DNA from: Paraburkholderia sprentiae WSM5005
GTDB taxonomy: Bacteria; Pseudomonadota; Gammaproteobacteria; Burkholderiales; Burkholderiaceae
Direction of reading: 5' to 3'
Assembly (NCBI RefSeq): GCF_001865575.2
Contig: NZ_CP017562.2
Coordinates: 434,001-498,000 of the forward strand
Length of the DNA: 64,000 nt
In this document: positions 16,794 through 26,801 of the stretch, one piece after another
Layout: every line of letters begins with the position of its first letter
Numbering within the stretch: the first letter of the stretch is position 1
Notes under the pieces: model-generated
What the model saw: only the letters and a program-made list of their open reading frames with translations
Database searches by the model: none
What the model was told of the DNA's origin: nothing
Position numbers and translations under genes: made by a program

Positions 16794-18086
16794 ATGCGAT
16801 CCAGGTCTTCGTGGATGACCGTGCTGGGCGCGGCGCCCATCGTGGTTTTGAGTCTGCTGCTGGGCGCGTGTGGCGGCGGGGGCGGCGGTAGCGGTGGTGC
16901 GAGCACCACGGCCAATTCGAGCACGCCCAGCAGCGCGACAAGCTCGTCGGGTTCGACCGTGACCAACACGTCGCCATCGCCGCAGGTGCTGGCCGCGAAC
17001 GCGGTGCGCGTGACGGTCGACGCGGGCGTGAGCAACGTGCCGAACATGCCGTTCGTCAGCATCACGATTTGCGCACCCGGCACCAGCAACTGCCAGACGA
17101 TCGATCACGTGCTCGTCGATACCGGCTCGTGGGGCGTGCGCGTGTTCGCGTCGCAGCTGCCCGGGTCGATGAACCTGCCGCAGCAGAAGGACGGCTCAGG
17201 CAACCTCGTCGCCGAATGCATGCAGTTCTTCGACGGCTACACGTGGGGCGCGGTGAAGCTCGCCGATGTGCAACTCGCCGGCGAGAAAGCCGCGTCGCTG
17301 CCGATCCAGGTGATCGACCCGAACTACGCGTCGCTGCCGGGCGATTGCGCGGCCGTCGGCGCGGCGCGCAACACCCCGGCCGCCTTGCAGGCGAACGGCA
17401 TTCTAGGCATCGGCGTGTTCAAGCACGACTGCGGCGCGAGCTGCGTGCAGCAGGCGATCCCCGCGACCTACTACGGTTGCAGCGGCACCAGCTGCACGTC
17501 GATTCCGCTCGCGCAGACCTATCAGGTCGCCAATCCGGTGCCGTACTTCGCGACCGACAACAACGGCTCCATGCTCAGTCTGCCGACTGTGTCGGGCGGC
17601 GCGCCAGCGGTGTCGGGGCAGCTCGTGTTCGGCATCGGCACGCAGAGCAACAATGCGCTCGGCGGGGCGCAGGTGATCGGCGTGAGTCCGTCGAACGGCA
17701 CGTTTACGACGGTGCAGAACGGCACCACGTATACGCGCAGTATTCTCGACAGCGGCTCGACCGGACTTTTCTTCCAGACCACCTTGATGCCGGCTTGCGC
17801 GAGCCCGAACAGCGCGTATTACTGCCCGAACTCGACGCAACAGTTGAGCGCGATGATCGAGGGCGTGAATGGCACGACAAGCGCGGTGACGTTCGACGTC
17901 GGCAATGCGACGTCGATCGCGCAGACCTATAGCGGCGACTCGGCGTTGCCGTTACTCGCGGGGCCGGCATTCGTCACGTCGGCGGTGTTCGACTGGGGGC
18001 TGCCGTTCTTCTACGGCCGCAACGTGTACGCGGCGATCGAGCAGCAGTCGACGCCGGGTGGGAAGGGGCCCTATGTGGCGTACTGA
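16794..18086 (+). CDS. DUF3443 family lipoprotein with pepsin-like aspartic protease motifs
   Basis: This 430-residue protein has a lipobox (LLLGACG) followed by a Gly/Ser/Thr-rich linker. The main domain contains two aspartic-protease-type triads: HVLVDTGSWGVRVF at about residue 108 and RSILDSGSTGLFF at about residue 319, with NGILGIGVF between and a C-terminal VFDWGLPFFYGRNVYAAIE. The spacing and hydrophobic surroundings match a two-lobed pepsin/retropepsin-like fold, so a surface or periplasmic aspartic peptidase is plausible, though DUF3443 has no proven activity known to me. It is translated directly after DUF2844. The start ATG follows ACGGAG. Confidence 0.87.
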   Translation: MRSRSSWMTVLGAAPIVVLSLLLGACGGGGGGSGGASTTANSSTPSSATSSSGSTVTNTSPSPQVLAANAVRVTVDAGVSNVPNMPFVSITICAPGTSNCQTIDHVLVDTGSWGVRVFASQLPGSMNLPQQKDGSGNLVAECMQFFDGYTWGAVKLADVQLAGEKAASLPIQVIDPNYASLPGDCAAVGAARNTPAALQANGILGIGVFKHDCGASCVQQAIPATYYGCSGTSCTSIPLAQTYQVANPVPYFATDNNGSMLSLPTVSGGAPAVSGQLVFGIGTQSNNALGGAQVIGVSPSNGTFTTVQNGTTYTRSILDSGSTGLFFQTTLMPACASPNSAYYCPNSTQQLSAMIEGVNGTTSAVTFDVGNATSIAQTYSGDSALPLLAGPAFVTSAVFDWGLPFFYGRNVYAAIEQQSTPGGKGPYVAY

Positions 18087-18147
18087 AGCGGCGCGGTGAA
18101 CCCGCGTACCAAGCACGCGTAGCCGGTTGCTCCGGCGGCAGGCTTTT

Positions 18148-19239
18148 TTATGCGCTGATGCACCCGCGATCGCCACGCGTGCCACCCGCCGCCGTGACCA
18201 CGCGATGCACGAAGCGCAGCTTGTCGACCACCGGCGCGGCGAGCGTGAACGGATAGCCGTCGGGCAGGCCGAGACTGCGGTTCAGGCTGTTCAGCGCATA
18301 GGTGAGCGGAAACCAGCGCTTCATCAGATTGCCGAAGCTCGCATCCTCGACCGGCGTGCGGTCGGTCAGCGTCGGCTCGCTCGGATCGTCGGGCAGCAGC
18401 GCAAGTCCGTACGACGTCGACGTATCGAGCACATCGACGATCAACAGATAGTGCGCCCATGTTTCCGCCCAGTCTTCCCACGGATGCATCGTCGCGTAGG
18501 CGCTGATGTACGACGCCTGCCAGTCGGCCGGCGCGCCGTCGCGATAGTACGCGTTCAGCGCCTGGCCGTAGTCGGCCCGCTCGTTGCCGAACAGCTTGCG
18601 AAACGGTTCGAGCCAGCGCGGTTCGTTGTCGATCAGCCGGCTGAAGAAGTAGTGGCCGGTCTCGTGACGGAAGTGACCGAGCAGCGTACGGTACGGTTCG
18701 CCCATCGCGGTGCGCACTTTCTCGCGATGCGCGTCGTCCGCCTCGGCGATGTTCAGCGTAATCAGCCCGTCGTCGTGACCGGTCATCACAGGGTCGCCGT
18801 CGCCGCCGTCGGCGAGGAATTCGAACGCGAGGCCGTGCTCGGGGTCCGCGTCGCGCGTTTGCACCTCGAGGCCAAGCTCGCCCAGCGTGTACAGCAGACG
18901 CCGCTTCGCGACTTCGAGCCGGTACCAGTAGAGCCGGTTGTCCGGTTCGCTCAGGTTCGGAATCGTGCGGGTCAACTCGCACGCGCGGCACAGCGTGTCG
19001 GGCGAATCGGCGGGGATCATCCAGTTGCAGACGTTTTCGACCGCGTAGTTGTGGCATTGCCGGAACAGCGCGCCTTTCGCACCCGGGTGCAAGCTGCGCC
19101 AGCGGCCGTCGCCGGCGTCTTCGAACGCGCTGATTTCTCGCAGTTCATGCAGATAACCGAGCAGCGACTCGCAGCGCTCGCAGCGGACGTTCTCGTAGAA
19201 CACGAGTTGCGCGCAGCGATTGCAGTGGAAGGTTTTCAT
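18148..19239 (-). CDS. Putative zinc-binding metallopeptidase with N-terminal zinc ribbon
   Basis: The 363-residue product from ATG 19239 (GAGG eight bases upstream) opens with two CxxC pairs, FHCNRCAQLV and VRCERCESLL, forming a zinc ribbon. The central motif LLGHFRHETGHYFF contains HExxH and is followed by WEDWAETWAHYLLIVDVLDT, where the third zinc ligand is expected. This is the family annotated as putative zinc-binding metallopeptidase (Peptidase_Mx-like). It is cytoplasmic by lack of a signal peptide. It is divergent, across 275 bp, from the transglutaminase cluster A and could share its regulation or substrates; that link is inferred. Confidence 0.85.
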   Translation of the reverse strand: MKTFHCNRCAQLVFYENVRCERCESLLGYLHELREISAFEDAGDGRWRSLHPGAKGALFRQCHNYAVENVCNWMIPADSPDTLCRACELTRTIPNLSEPDNRLYWYRLEVAKRRLLYTLGELGLEVQTRDADPEHGLAFEFLADGGDGDPVMTGHDDGLITLNIAEADDAHREKVRTAMGEPYRTLLGHFRHETGHYFFSRLIDNEPRWLEPFRKLFGNERADYGQALNAYYRDGAPADWQASYISAYATMHPWEDWAETWAHYLLIVDVLDTSTSYGLALLPDDPSEPTLTDRTPVEDASFGNLMKRWFPLTYALNSLNRSLGLPDGYPFTLAAPVVDKLRFVHRVVTAAGGTRGDRGCISA

Positions 19240-19514
19240 CGGGCGAGCCTCGTGATGCGTGCGGTGAACGAAAGCCGGTCGCAATCTTCATGCCGTGATT
19301 GCCAGACGTCACCGCTTTAACGCACAGTATGGACATGATCGTGCATCGGTGCTGCGCCGCTTTGGTGCACGGTTCGGCGCGGGCCCGCGGCAACGGGCGA
19401 GGTACGCAAACCACACGTAGTTCAGCCAGCATTAAACGATTCACGCGGGGTTGTCCAGCGACGGCATAAAGCTTGCTTTTTTGGCGGGTTGCCCTTTTCG
19501 TCGAGGAGTCCGGA

Positions 19515-22500
19515 GTGTCCATACGCGTCGCGTTGCATCACGTTACTCATTACCGCTACGACAGGCTGGTGACGCTGTCGCCCCAGGTCGTGCGGCTACG
19601 GCCCGCGCCGCATTGTCGGACGCCGATCCTGTCTTACTCGATGCGCGTGGAGCCCGCGAGGCACTTCATCAACTGGCAGCAGGACGCGTTCGCCAACTAT
19701 CAGGCGCGGCTCGTGTTTCCCGAGCAGACGCGCGAGTTCAAGGTCAGCGTCGATCTGATCGCCGAAATGGCCGTCTACAACCCGTTTGACTTTTTTCTGG
19801 AACCCTGCGCCGAGCAGTATCCGTTCGACTACGCGCCGGAGCTCGCGGCCGAGCTCGCGCCGTATTGCGTAAAGCGGCCGATGACGCCGCGCTTCGCCGA
19901 GTTCGTCGCGAGCATCGACCGCACGCCCGCCGGCACCGCGAACTTCCTCGTCGCGCTGAACCAGCGGGTGCAACACGAGATCCGCTACCTGATCCGGATG
20001 GAGCCCGGCGTGCAGACGCCCGAGCAAACGCTGACCAACGCGTCCGGCTCGTGCCGCGATTCCGGCTGGCTGCTCGTCGAGACGCTGCGGCAGCTCGGCT
20101 TCGCGGCGCGCTTCGTGTCGGGCTATCTACTGCAGCTCGCAGCCGACGTCAGGTCGATCGACGGCCCGAGCGGCACCGAAGTCGACTTCACCGACCTGCA
20201 CGCATGGTGCGAGGTCTATCTGCCCGGCGCGGGCTGGATCGGGCTCGACCCGACCTCGGGGCTGCTCGCGGGCGAAGGGCATATACCGGTCGCGTGCACA
20301 CCCGAGCCGGGCAGCGCGGCGCCGATCGCGGGCGCGGTCGACGAATCCGAGGTGGAGTTCGGACACACGATGTCCATCGAACGCGTGCTGGAGTCGCCGC
20401 GCGTCACCAAGCCTTACAGCGAAGCCGCGTGGCACGACGTGCTGAAGATGGGCGCGCGGGTCGACGATGAGCTCGCCGACATGGATGTGCGGCTGACCAT
20501 GGGCGGCGAGCCGACCTTCGTGTCGGTGCGGGATCGCGACGCCCCTGAATGGAACACCGATGCGCTCGGACCCACCAAGCGCAGCTACGCGGTCGCGCTG
20601 ATTGACCGGCTGCGCGAACGCTACGGCGCGAACGGTTTCCTGCATATCGGCCAGGGCAAGTGGTATCCGGGCGAGCAACTGCCACGCTGGGCGATGTCGT
20701 TGTACTGGCGTGCCGACGGCGAGCCGTGCTGGCACAACCCCGCGCTGTTCGCCGACGAACGCGAACCGGGTCGCTACACGGCCGCCGACGCGCAACGCTT
20801 CATCGCGCATCTGGCCGGGAAGCTGTCGCTCGACGCGGACTGCATTCAGCCCGGCTACGAGGACACCTGGTACTACCTGTGGCGCGAGCGTCGCTTACCG
20901 GTCAACGTCGATCCGTTCGACGCGCGCCTCGACGACGAGCTCGAACGCACGCGGCTGCGTCGCGTGTTCGACGCGGGGCTCGCGAGCCCGTCCGGCTACG
21001 TGCTGCCGATCGGCCGCGAGCGCGCCGCGCCGGGCCTCGCGCCGACGTGGATCACGGGACCCTGGTTCTTCCGCGACGGGCGCATGTACCTGATTCCGGG
21101 CGATTCGCCGATGGGCTATCGGCTGCCGCTCGATTCGCTGCCCTGGGTGTCGAAGACCGACTATCCCTATCAGCACGCGCACGATCCATTCGCGCCGCCG
21201 CAGCCATTGCGCACGGCCGCGCAGTTGCGTGTGCAATATGAAGATGGCCTCGACAGCGGGCAGATCGCCGATGAAGCGAACAGCGCGCGGCGGGCGGCCG
21301 CGCTGTCGCTGTCGGCGGCGGATGTGCTGAGCGGCATGCCGCACGGCGGCATGCTCGCGTATGCGCCGCCGCGCGGTGACGAATCGCCGCCGGCGCGAGG
21401 CGAATCGTCGAAGGACACGCTCCGTACCGCGGTGTGCGTCGAGGCGCGCGATCCGAAGCGCGCGGCGGGCCCGACAGCCGAAGCCGATTCGTTCGGCAGC
21501 GGCCGCACGCTGCTTCACGTATTCATGCCGCCGCTGACCGATCTCGACGACTACCTCGACCTGCTCGCCGCGGTCGAAGCGACGGCCGGCGAGCTGAAGA
21601 TGCAGATCGTGCTCGAAGGCTATCCGCCGCCGCGCGACCCGCGTCTGAAAGTGCTGCAGCTCACGCCGGACCCGGGCGTGATCGAAGTCAACATTCACCC
21701 GGCCGCGAACTGGAACGAACTCGTCGATCACACCGAGTACCTGTATCAGTCGGCCGCGCACAGCTATCTGAGCAGCGAGAAGTTCATGCTCGACGGGCGC
21801 CATACCGGCACCGGCGGTGGCAATCACCTGGTGCTCGGCGGCGCGACGCCGGCCGACAGCCCGTTCCTGCGCCGGCCCGATCTGCTTGCGAGCCTAATCG
21901 CGTACTGGCACAACCATCCGTCGCTGTCGTATTTGTTCTCGGGGCTCTTCATCGGACCGACGAGCCAGGCGCCGCGCATCGACGAAGCGCGCAATGATCA
22001 GGTCTATGAACTTGAAATCGCGTTCGCCGAATTGCAACGACAGGTCGATCTGCTCGGTGGCGACGACAGCGGCAAACTGCCGCCGTGGTTGATCGACCGC
22101 GCGCTGCGCAACATCCTGATCGACGTCACCGGCAACACCCATCGCGCCGAGTTCTGCATCGACAAGCTCTACTCACCCGACGGGCCGACCGGCCGTCTCG
22201 GCCTGCTGGAGCTGCGCGGCTTCGAGATGCCGCCGCACGCGCGCATGAGTCTCGTGCAGCAACTGCTGCTGCGCGCGCTGGTCGCGCGATTCTGGCGCAC
22301 GCCCTACACGCAGCGCCTGACGCGCTGGGGCACCGAACTGCACGACCGCTTCCTGCTCGGCACCTTCGTGAAGATGGATTTCGACGACGTGCTCGCCGAG
22401 CTCGGCGAAGCCGGCTTCGCATTCGATAGCGCGTGGTTCGCGCCGCACTTCGAATTCCGTTTTCCGCTCGTCGGCGAGATGACGCTGAGCGGCATCGACC

Positions 22501-23000
22501 TGACGATCCGCAATGCGCTCGAACCATGGCACGTGACGGGCGAGGAGGGCGCCAGCGGCGGCACGGTGCGCTACGTCGATTCGTCGGTCGAGCGGCTCGA
22601 GGTGCGCGTGCTGGGCTTGAACGGCAATCGTCACGTGCTGAGCGTCAACGGCGTGCCGGTGCCGCTGCAGCCGACCGGCCGTGTCGGCGAGTACGTGGCT
22701 GGCGTGCGTTTTCGCGCGTGGTCGCAATCGTCGGCGCTGCATCCGACGATCGGCGTCCACGCGCCGCTGACGTTCGACCTTGTCGACACCTGGAGCGGCC
22801 GCTCGCTCGGCGGATGCCAGTATCATGTCGCTCATCCGGGCGGGCGCACCTATCAGACTTTCCCGGTCAACGCCTACGAGGCGGAAAGCCGGCGCCGCTC
22901 GCGCTTCTTTGCGTCGGGTCATACGCCCGGGCCGCTCGCCGTGGGCGGAGCGCAGCGCAGCCTCGAGTTTCCGTTCACGCTCGACCTGCGCCACAGTTGA
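19515..23000 (+). CDS. Transglutaminase-like/DUF2126 two-domain protein (cluster A)
   Basis: This 1161-residue protein starts at GTG 19515 after GAGGAG. Residues ~1-290 are a bacterial transglutaminase-like domain (COG1305): VALHHVTHYRYDRLVTLSPQ, the catalytic Cys in NASGSCRDSGWLLVETLR (~180), then His in FTDLHAWCEVYLPGAGWIGL (~230) and DPTSG. The remaining ~850 residues are DUF2126, beginning DVRLTMGGEPTFVSV with FLHIGQGKWYPGEQLPRWA, HTGTGGGNHLVLGG and a long C-terminal beta-rich part. The transglutaminase fold here most likely cleaves or forms amide/isopeptide bonds. It opens a three-gene operon with a permuted ATP-grasp/alpha-E fusion and a second transglutaminase. No signal peptide is present, so it acts in the cytoplasm. 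Confidence 0.92.
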   Translation: MSIRVALHHVTHYRYDRLVTLSPQVVRLRPAPHCRTPILSYSMRVEPARHFINWQQDAFANYQARLVFPEQTREFKVSVDLIAEMAVYNPFDFFLEPCAEQYPFDYAPELAAELAPYCVKRPMTPRFAEFVASIDRTPAGTANFLVALNQRVQHEIRYLIRMEPGVQTPEQTLTNASGSCRDSGWLLVETLRQLGFAARFVSGYLLQLAADVRSIDGPSGTEVDFTDLHAWCEVYLPGAGWIGLDPTSGLLAGEGHIPVACTPEPGSAAPIAGAVDESEVEFGHTMSIERVLESPRVTKPYSEAAWHDVLKMGARVDDELADMDVRLTMGGEPTFVSVRDRDAPEWNTDALGPTKRSYAVALIDRLRERYGANGFLHIGQGKWYPGEQLPRWAMSLYWRADGEPCWHNPALFADEREPGRYTAADAQRFIAHLAGKLSLDADCIQPGYEDTWYYLWRERRLPVNVDPFDARLDDELERTRLRRVFDAGLASPSGYVLPIGRERAAPGLAPTWITGPWFFRDGRMYLIPGDSPMGYRLPLDSLPWVSKTDYPYQHAHDPFAPPQPLRTAAQLRVQYEDGLDSGQIADEANSARRAAALSLSAADVLSGMPHGGMLAYAPPRGDESPPARGESSKDTLRTAVCVEARDPKRAAGPTAEADSFGSGRTLLHVFMPPLTDLDDYLDLLAAVEATAGELKMQIVLEGYPPPRDPRLKVLQLTPDPGVIEVNIHPAANWNELVDHTEYLYQSAAHSYLSSEKFMLDGRHTGTGGGNHLVLGGATPADSPFLRRPDLLASLIAYWHNHPSLSYLFSGLFIGPTSQAPRIDEARNDQVYELEIAFAELQRQVDLLGGDDSGKLPPWLIDRALRNILIDVTGNTHRAEFCIDKLYSPDGPTGRLGLLELRGFEMPPHARMSLVQQLLLRALVARFWRTPYTQRLTRWGTELHDRFLLGTFVKMDFDDVLAELGEAGFAFDSAWFAPHFEFRFPLVGEMTLSGIDLTIRNALEPWHVTGEEGASGGTVRYVDSSVERLEVRVLGLNGNRHVLSVNGVPVPLQPTGRVGEYVAGVRFRAWSQSSALHPTIGVHAPLTFDLVDTWSGRSLGGCQYHVAHPGGRTYQTFPVNAYEAESRRRSRFFASGHTPGPLAVGGAQRSLEFPFTLDLRHS

Positions 23001-23029
23001 AAAACATGCATCACTGACACCACACGACC

Positions 23030-25660
23030 TTGGCCTTTCAATCGACTTTGCCCTTCGAAGCGTCCGCGATGCCTGCGGACGCTTCGTCCCTGTTGCGGTT
23101 GCTGCCGGGTCATGACGGACATTGGGACGAGCTGCGCGATACGTCGGGCGCGCTGCGCGAGCCGTGGCGGCAGTTCTTCGCGCTGCTCGACGAAGGCGGC
23201 GTGGCCCGGCTCGCGGACCATCATGCGTCGATCGCGCGGCAGATCCGCGACAACGACATCAGCTACAACGTCTACGCGGACAACGGCAAGGCGCGGCCGT
23301 GGGCGCTCGACCTGCTGCCGTTCCTGATCAGCGAAGCCGAGTGGGCGCACATCGAGCGCGGCGTCGCGCAGCGCGCGCATCTGCTCAACGCGATCGTCGC
23401 CGATATCTACGGGCCGCAGACGCTGCTCGAACATGGGCAACTGCCGCCCGCGCTGGTGTTCGGCCATCCGGGCTATCTGCGCTCGGTGAAGGGCTTCACG
23501 CCGCCCGGCGGTCAATATCTGCAGGTCGTCGCGCTCGATCTCGCGCGCACACCGGGCGGCGAGTGGAACGTGATCGCACACCGCACGGAGGCGCCGTCGG
23601 GTCTCGGCTACGCGCTCGAGAACCGCCTGATCGTGTCGACGCTGCTCGCCGAGCCGTTCCGCTCGCTGCGCGTGCGCAGGCTCGCGCCGCTCTATTCGCA
23701 ACTCATCGCGACGCTCGTGCGGGCCGCGCAAGCGACGATGCGCACCGAGCAGCGCGCTGACGCGTCGCCGCATATCGCACTGCTCACGCCGGGGCCGTAC
23801 AGCGAAACCTATTTCGAGCACGTGTTTCTCGCACGCTATCTCGGCGTCACGCTGGTCGAAGGCAAGGACCTGACCGTGCGCGGCGATCGGCTCTATCTGA
23901 AGACATTGGCCGGGCTCGAACGCGTGCACGTCGTGCTGCGCCGTCTCGACGACGCGTTCTGCGACCCGGTCGAGTTGCGCGCCGATTCGACGATCGGTGT
24001 GCCGGGGCTGTTGCAGGTGATGCGCGCGGGCAACGTGATCGTGTCGAACGTGCCGGGTTCGGGGTTCGCCGAGTCGCCGCCGTTGCACGGTTTCATGCCG
24101 GGTATTGCCGAAGCGTTGCTCGGCGAAGAGCTGGTGCTGCCCGGCGTGCCGACCTGGTGGTGTGGCGAACAGGCCGCGCGCGAGCATGCGTTCGCGCATC
24201 TCGACGACGCCTTCATCGTGCCGACATGGCCGCTCGCGGGACGCGACGCGCCGCCCGGCATCGAGGGGGGCAGGCAGCCGCTCGCGGCATGGCGCGAGCG
24301 CATCGACGCGTCGCCCGACGCGTTCACGATCCAGCAGGAGCAGCGCTTTTCCTGCACGCCGCGCTACGAGGCGGGTACGATCGGCGGGCGGCCCTCGGTG
24401 CTGCGCGTGTATGCGATCGCCGACGTCAACGGCGGCTGGCACGTGATGCCGGGCGGTTTCACGCGCATGGCCGCCGAGCGGCAGACCACGGTATCGATGC
24501 AGCACGGCGGCAGCAGCGTCGATGCGTGGGTGCTGTCGAGCCAGCCAAGCTCGACGTTCACGCTGTTGCCTTCGCCGATGCAGCCCGCCGACCTTACGCG
24601 CAAGCATCGCACCGTATCGAGCCGCGCCGCGGAGAACCTGTTCTGGGCGGGCCGCTATGGCGAGCGCGCGGAAAACAACGTGCGGCTGCTGCGGCTGATT
24701 CTCGGCTCGCTCGAAGGCAACGACGCCGACGCGATGTTCGCGACGCTGGTCGAACTCGCGACATGGTGCGGCCTCGTGCAGCCGGGCGATATCACGTCGC
24801 CGCACGGGCCGGCATCGCCGCGGACCTTCGAGCGCGCGCTCGTCGCGAATCTCGGCGACAGCGCGGGCAGTGTCAGTATCAGCCAGAACCTCAATTGCCA
24901 GGCGCGCGCGAACGGCGAAGTGCGCGGGCGTTTGTCGAACGATCATTGGCGCATGATTCTCGCGGCGCGCAACGACTTTCAGGACGCGTTGCAGGTCTTG
25001 CTGCCAGCCGTGGGCGTGGGCAACGGCGGCGCGGGTGCCCCGAGCGGCGGCGGTGCGTTCGATCGCTACGACCGCGTGACGCTTGCGAATGCGCTCGAGC
25101 ATCTGTCGGTGCAGCTATCGGCGATCAGCGGCGCGCAGGGCGACCGCATGACGCGCGATGAAGCGTGGCGGCTGCTGTTCGTCGGGCGTCATATCGAACG
25201 CGTCGCGACGATGGCCGCGTTCATGCGCGGCGTCGCCGCGAACGGGCAGCTTGCGACACCGGCAGGCTTCGATCTGCTGCTGCAAATGTTCGACAGTACG
25301 CTCACGTATCGTTCGCTGTATCCCGGGCGTTTCGAAGTGCCCGCGCTGCTCGACCTGCTCGTGATCGAGCCGCACAATCCGCGCGGCATTTATGGCGTGT
25401 ACGAGCGGCTGCGCAACAAGCTGGACGAAATCGCCATCGCGGCGGGCAGCCTGCGGCATCGGCCGTTCGCGGAGCTGCTGCCGGGCGTCGACTTGTTGCC
25501 GTCGCTCGAATCGCTGTGCGAGGTCGACGAACACGGATCGTATGCCAGGCTGATTGCGCTATGCGATCAGATCGGCGGTTTCGCCAACGCGGCCGCGCAT
25601 GAGATCAGCGCGCGCTATTTCAGTCACGCGACCACGGCCGCCTCCCAGGTGTGGGTATGA
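23030..25660 (+). CDS. Circularly permuted ATP-grasp (type 2) fused to an alpha-E domain (cluster A)
   Basis: This 876-residue protein joins a circularly permuted ATP-grasp domain (residues ~30-530, COG2308) to an alpha-E domain (~540-870, COG2307). ATP-grasp segments include IRDNDISYNVYADNG, LLTPGPYSETYFEHVFLARY, GVTLVEGKDLTVR, DSTIGVPGLLQVMRAGN and the glutamate/Asn-rich end near VSMQHGGSS. The alpha-E part has ENLFWAGRYGERAENNVRLL. The same two domains are separate genes at 44388 and 45977. ATP-grasp enzymes ligate carboxylates to amines; here a peptide-type ligation is predicted. The start codon is doubtful: TTG 23030 gives the full frame without a good Shine-Dalgarno, and ATG 23069 is an alternative. 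It overlaps the next gene by four bases. Confidence 0.9.
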   Translation: MAFQSTLPFEASAMPADASSLLRLLPGHDGHWDELRDTSGALREPWRQFFALLDEGGVARLADHHASIARQIRDNDISYNVYADNGKARPWALDLLPFLISEAEWAHIERGVAQRAHLLNAIVADIYGPQTLLEHGQLPPALVFGHPGYLRSVKGFTPPGGQYLQVVALDLARTPGGEWNVIAHRTEAPSGLGYALENRLIVSTLLAEPFRSLRVRRLAPLYSQLIATLVRAAQATMRTEQRADASPHIALLTPGPYSETYFEHVFLARYLGVTLVEGKDLTVRGDRLYLKTLAGLERVHVVLRRLDDAFCDPVELRADSTIGVPGLLQVMRAGNVIVSNVPGSGFAESPPLHGFMPGIAEALLGEELVLPGVPTWWCGEQAAREHAFAHLDDAFIVPTWPLAGRDAPPGIEGGRQPLAAWRERIDASPDAFTIQQEQRFSCTPRYEAGTIGGRPSVLRVYAIADVNGGWHVMPGGFTRMAAERQTTVSMQHGGSSVDAWVLSSQPSSTFTLLPSPMQPADLTRKHRTVSSRAAENLFWAGRYGERAENNVRLLRLILGSLEGNDADAMFATLVELATWCGLVQPGDITSPHGPASPRTFERALVANLGDSAGSVSISQNLNCQARANGEVRGRLSNDHWRMILAARNDFQDALQVLLPAVGVGNGGAGAPSGGGAFDRYDRVTLANALEHLSVQLSAISGAQGDRMTRDEAWRLLFVGRHIERVATMAAFMRGVAANGQLATPAGFDLLLQMFDSTLTYRSLYPGRFEVPALLDLLVIEPHNPRGIYGVYERLRNKLDEIAIAAGSLRHRPFAELLPGVDLLPSLESLCEVDEHGSYARLIALCDQIGGFANAAAHEISARYFSHATTAASQVWV

Positions 25661-26547
25661 AGAACGCGCCGACGGTGCTGTCCGTTTCGCATCGCACTAC
25701 CTACCATTATTCGACGTATGTCGAAACCGCGCAGCATCTGGCGACCATCCGGCCGCTCGCGTGTCCGTGGCAGCGTGTGATCTCGCGAAGCGAACGGATC
25801 GAGCCGGAGCCGTCGTACCGGCACAGCCGCATCGACGCATTCGGCAACGACGTGCTGTACTTCGCGCTCGATGTACCGCACGAGCGTCTGCAGCTCGTCA
25901 GCGAAACCTCGGTCGCGCTGACGCCGCGCTGGACCGAGTTCGACGCCGAGGGCACTCCGGCCTGGGAGACGGTGGCCGAGACGCTGCGGTTTCGCGTGGG
26001 CGGCGCGTTCCGTGCCGAGGCGGAGTATTGCTTCGCTTCGCCGAACATTGCGCTGCGGCCGTCGCTGCGCGCGTACGCGTTGCCGAGCTTCACGCCCGGT
26101 CGGCCGCTCGTCGCCGGCGCGATCGATCTGATGCATCGCATTCACGAGGACTTCACGTACAAGCCGTCGGCGACGCTGTTCGATACGCCGGCCGAACGCG
26201 CGTTTGAACTGAAGAGCGGCGTGTGTCAGGACTTTGCGCAGGTGATGATCGGCTGCTTGCGCTCGCTTGGTTTGCCCGCGCGCTACGTCAGCGGCTATCT
26301 GCGCAACGATCCGCCGCCAGGCCAGCCGCGCCTGATCGGCGCGGATGCATCGCATGCGTGGGTGTCGGTGCATTGTCCGGCGAGTGGCTGGATCGATCTC
26401 GATCCGACCAATGACGTGCTTGCCGATCTCGATCACGTGACGCTCGCGATTGGGCGCGATTACAGCGATGTATCGTTGCTGCGTGGGACGATTCTCGGCG
26501 GCGGCGCGCATCGGATGGAAGTGGCGGTGACGGTGCTGGAATTGTGA
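25657..26547 (+). CDS. Transglutaminase-like cysteine peptidase (cluster A)
   Basis: The 296-residue product starts at ATG 25657, overlapping the previous stop as ATGA, so translation is coupled. It has the bacterial transglutaminase N-terminal region (VSHRTTYHYSTYVETAQHLA) and core domain with catalytic Cys in ELKSGVCQDFAQVMIGC, then LPARYVSGYLRND, His in ADASHAWVSVHCPASGWIDL and DPTND. It has no signal peptide. Together with the preceding two genes it makes a complete set parallel to cluster B. It probably processes the amide product made by the ATP-grasp partner; the natural substrate is unknown. Confidence 0.93.
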   Translation: MKNAPTVLSVSHRTTYHYSTYVETAQHLATIRPLACPWQRVISRSERIEPEPSYRHSRIDAFGNDVLYFALDVPHERLQLVSETSVALTPRWTEFDAEGTPAWETVAETLRFRVGGAFRAEAEYCFASPNIALRPSLRAYALPSFTPGRPLVAGAIDLMHRIHEDFTYKPSATLFDTPAERAFELKSGVCQDFAQVMIGCLRSLGLPARYVSGYLRNDPPPGQPRLIGADASHAWVSVHCPASGWIDLDPTNDVLADLDHVTLAIGRDYSDVSLLRGTILGGGAHRMEVAVTVLEL

Positions 26548-26772
26548 TAGCGGGCGCGGTTCGTTGCCGGTGTTCGAGTGGTCATCGTGCGCGCCCGCGC
26601 GCCTTGCAAGCGAGTGTCGGGCGATTCACGACAAAAACCGGGACTCGCGAAGAACGCGTATCCAAGGCCAGATGACCTCTAACGCAGCTATCGAAGTTCA
26701 GACAGAAGCGCGCATACAGGCCGTTTTTACTTCTCACTGACAACAGGCAGCAACCTGTCGCAACACCCGGAA

Positions 26773-26801
26773 AGGCGCGAATTCTCGCGCTTTTTTGTTT
26801 T
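26773..26801 (+). terminator. Intrinsic terminator that is also the intron insertion site
   Basis: GCGCGA at 26775-26780 and TCGCGC at 26785-26790 close an ATTC loop, followed by TTTTTTGTTTT. The group II intron remnant begins at the very next base. Confidence 0.8.
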
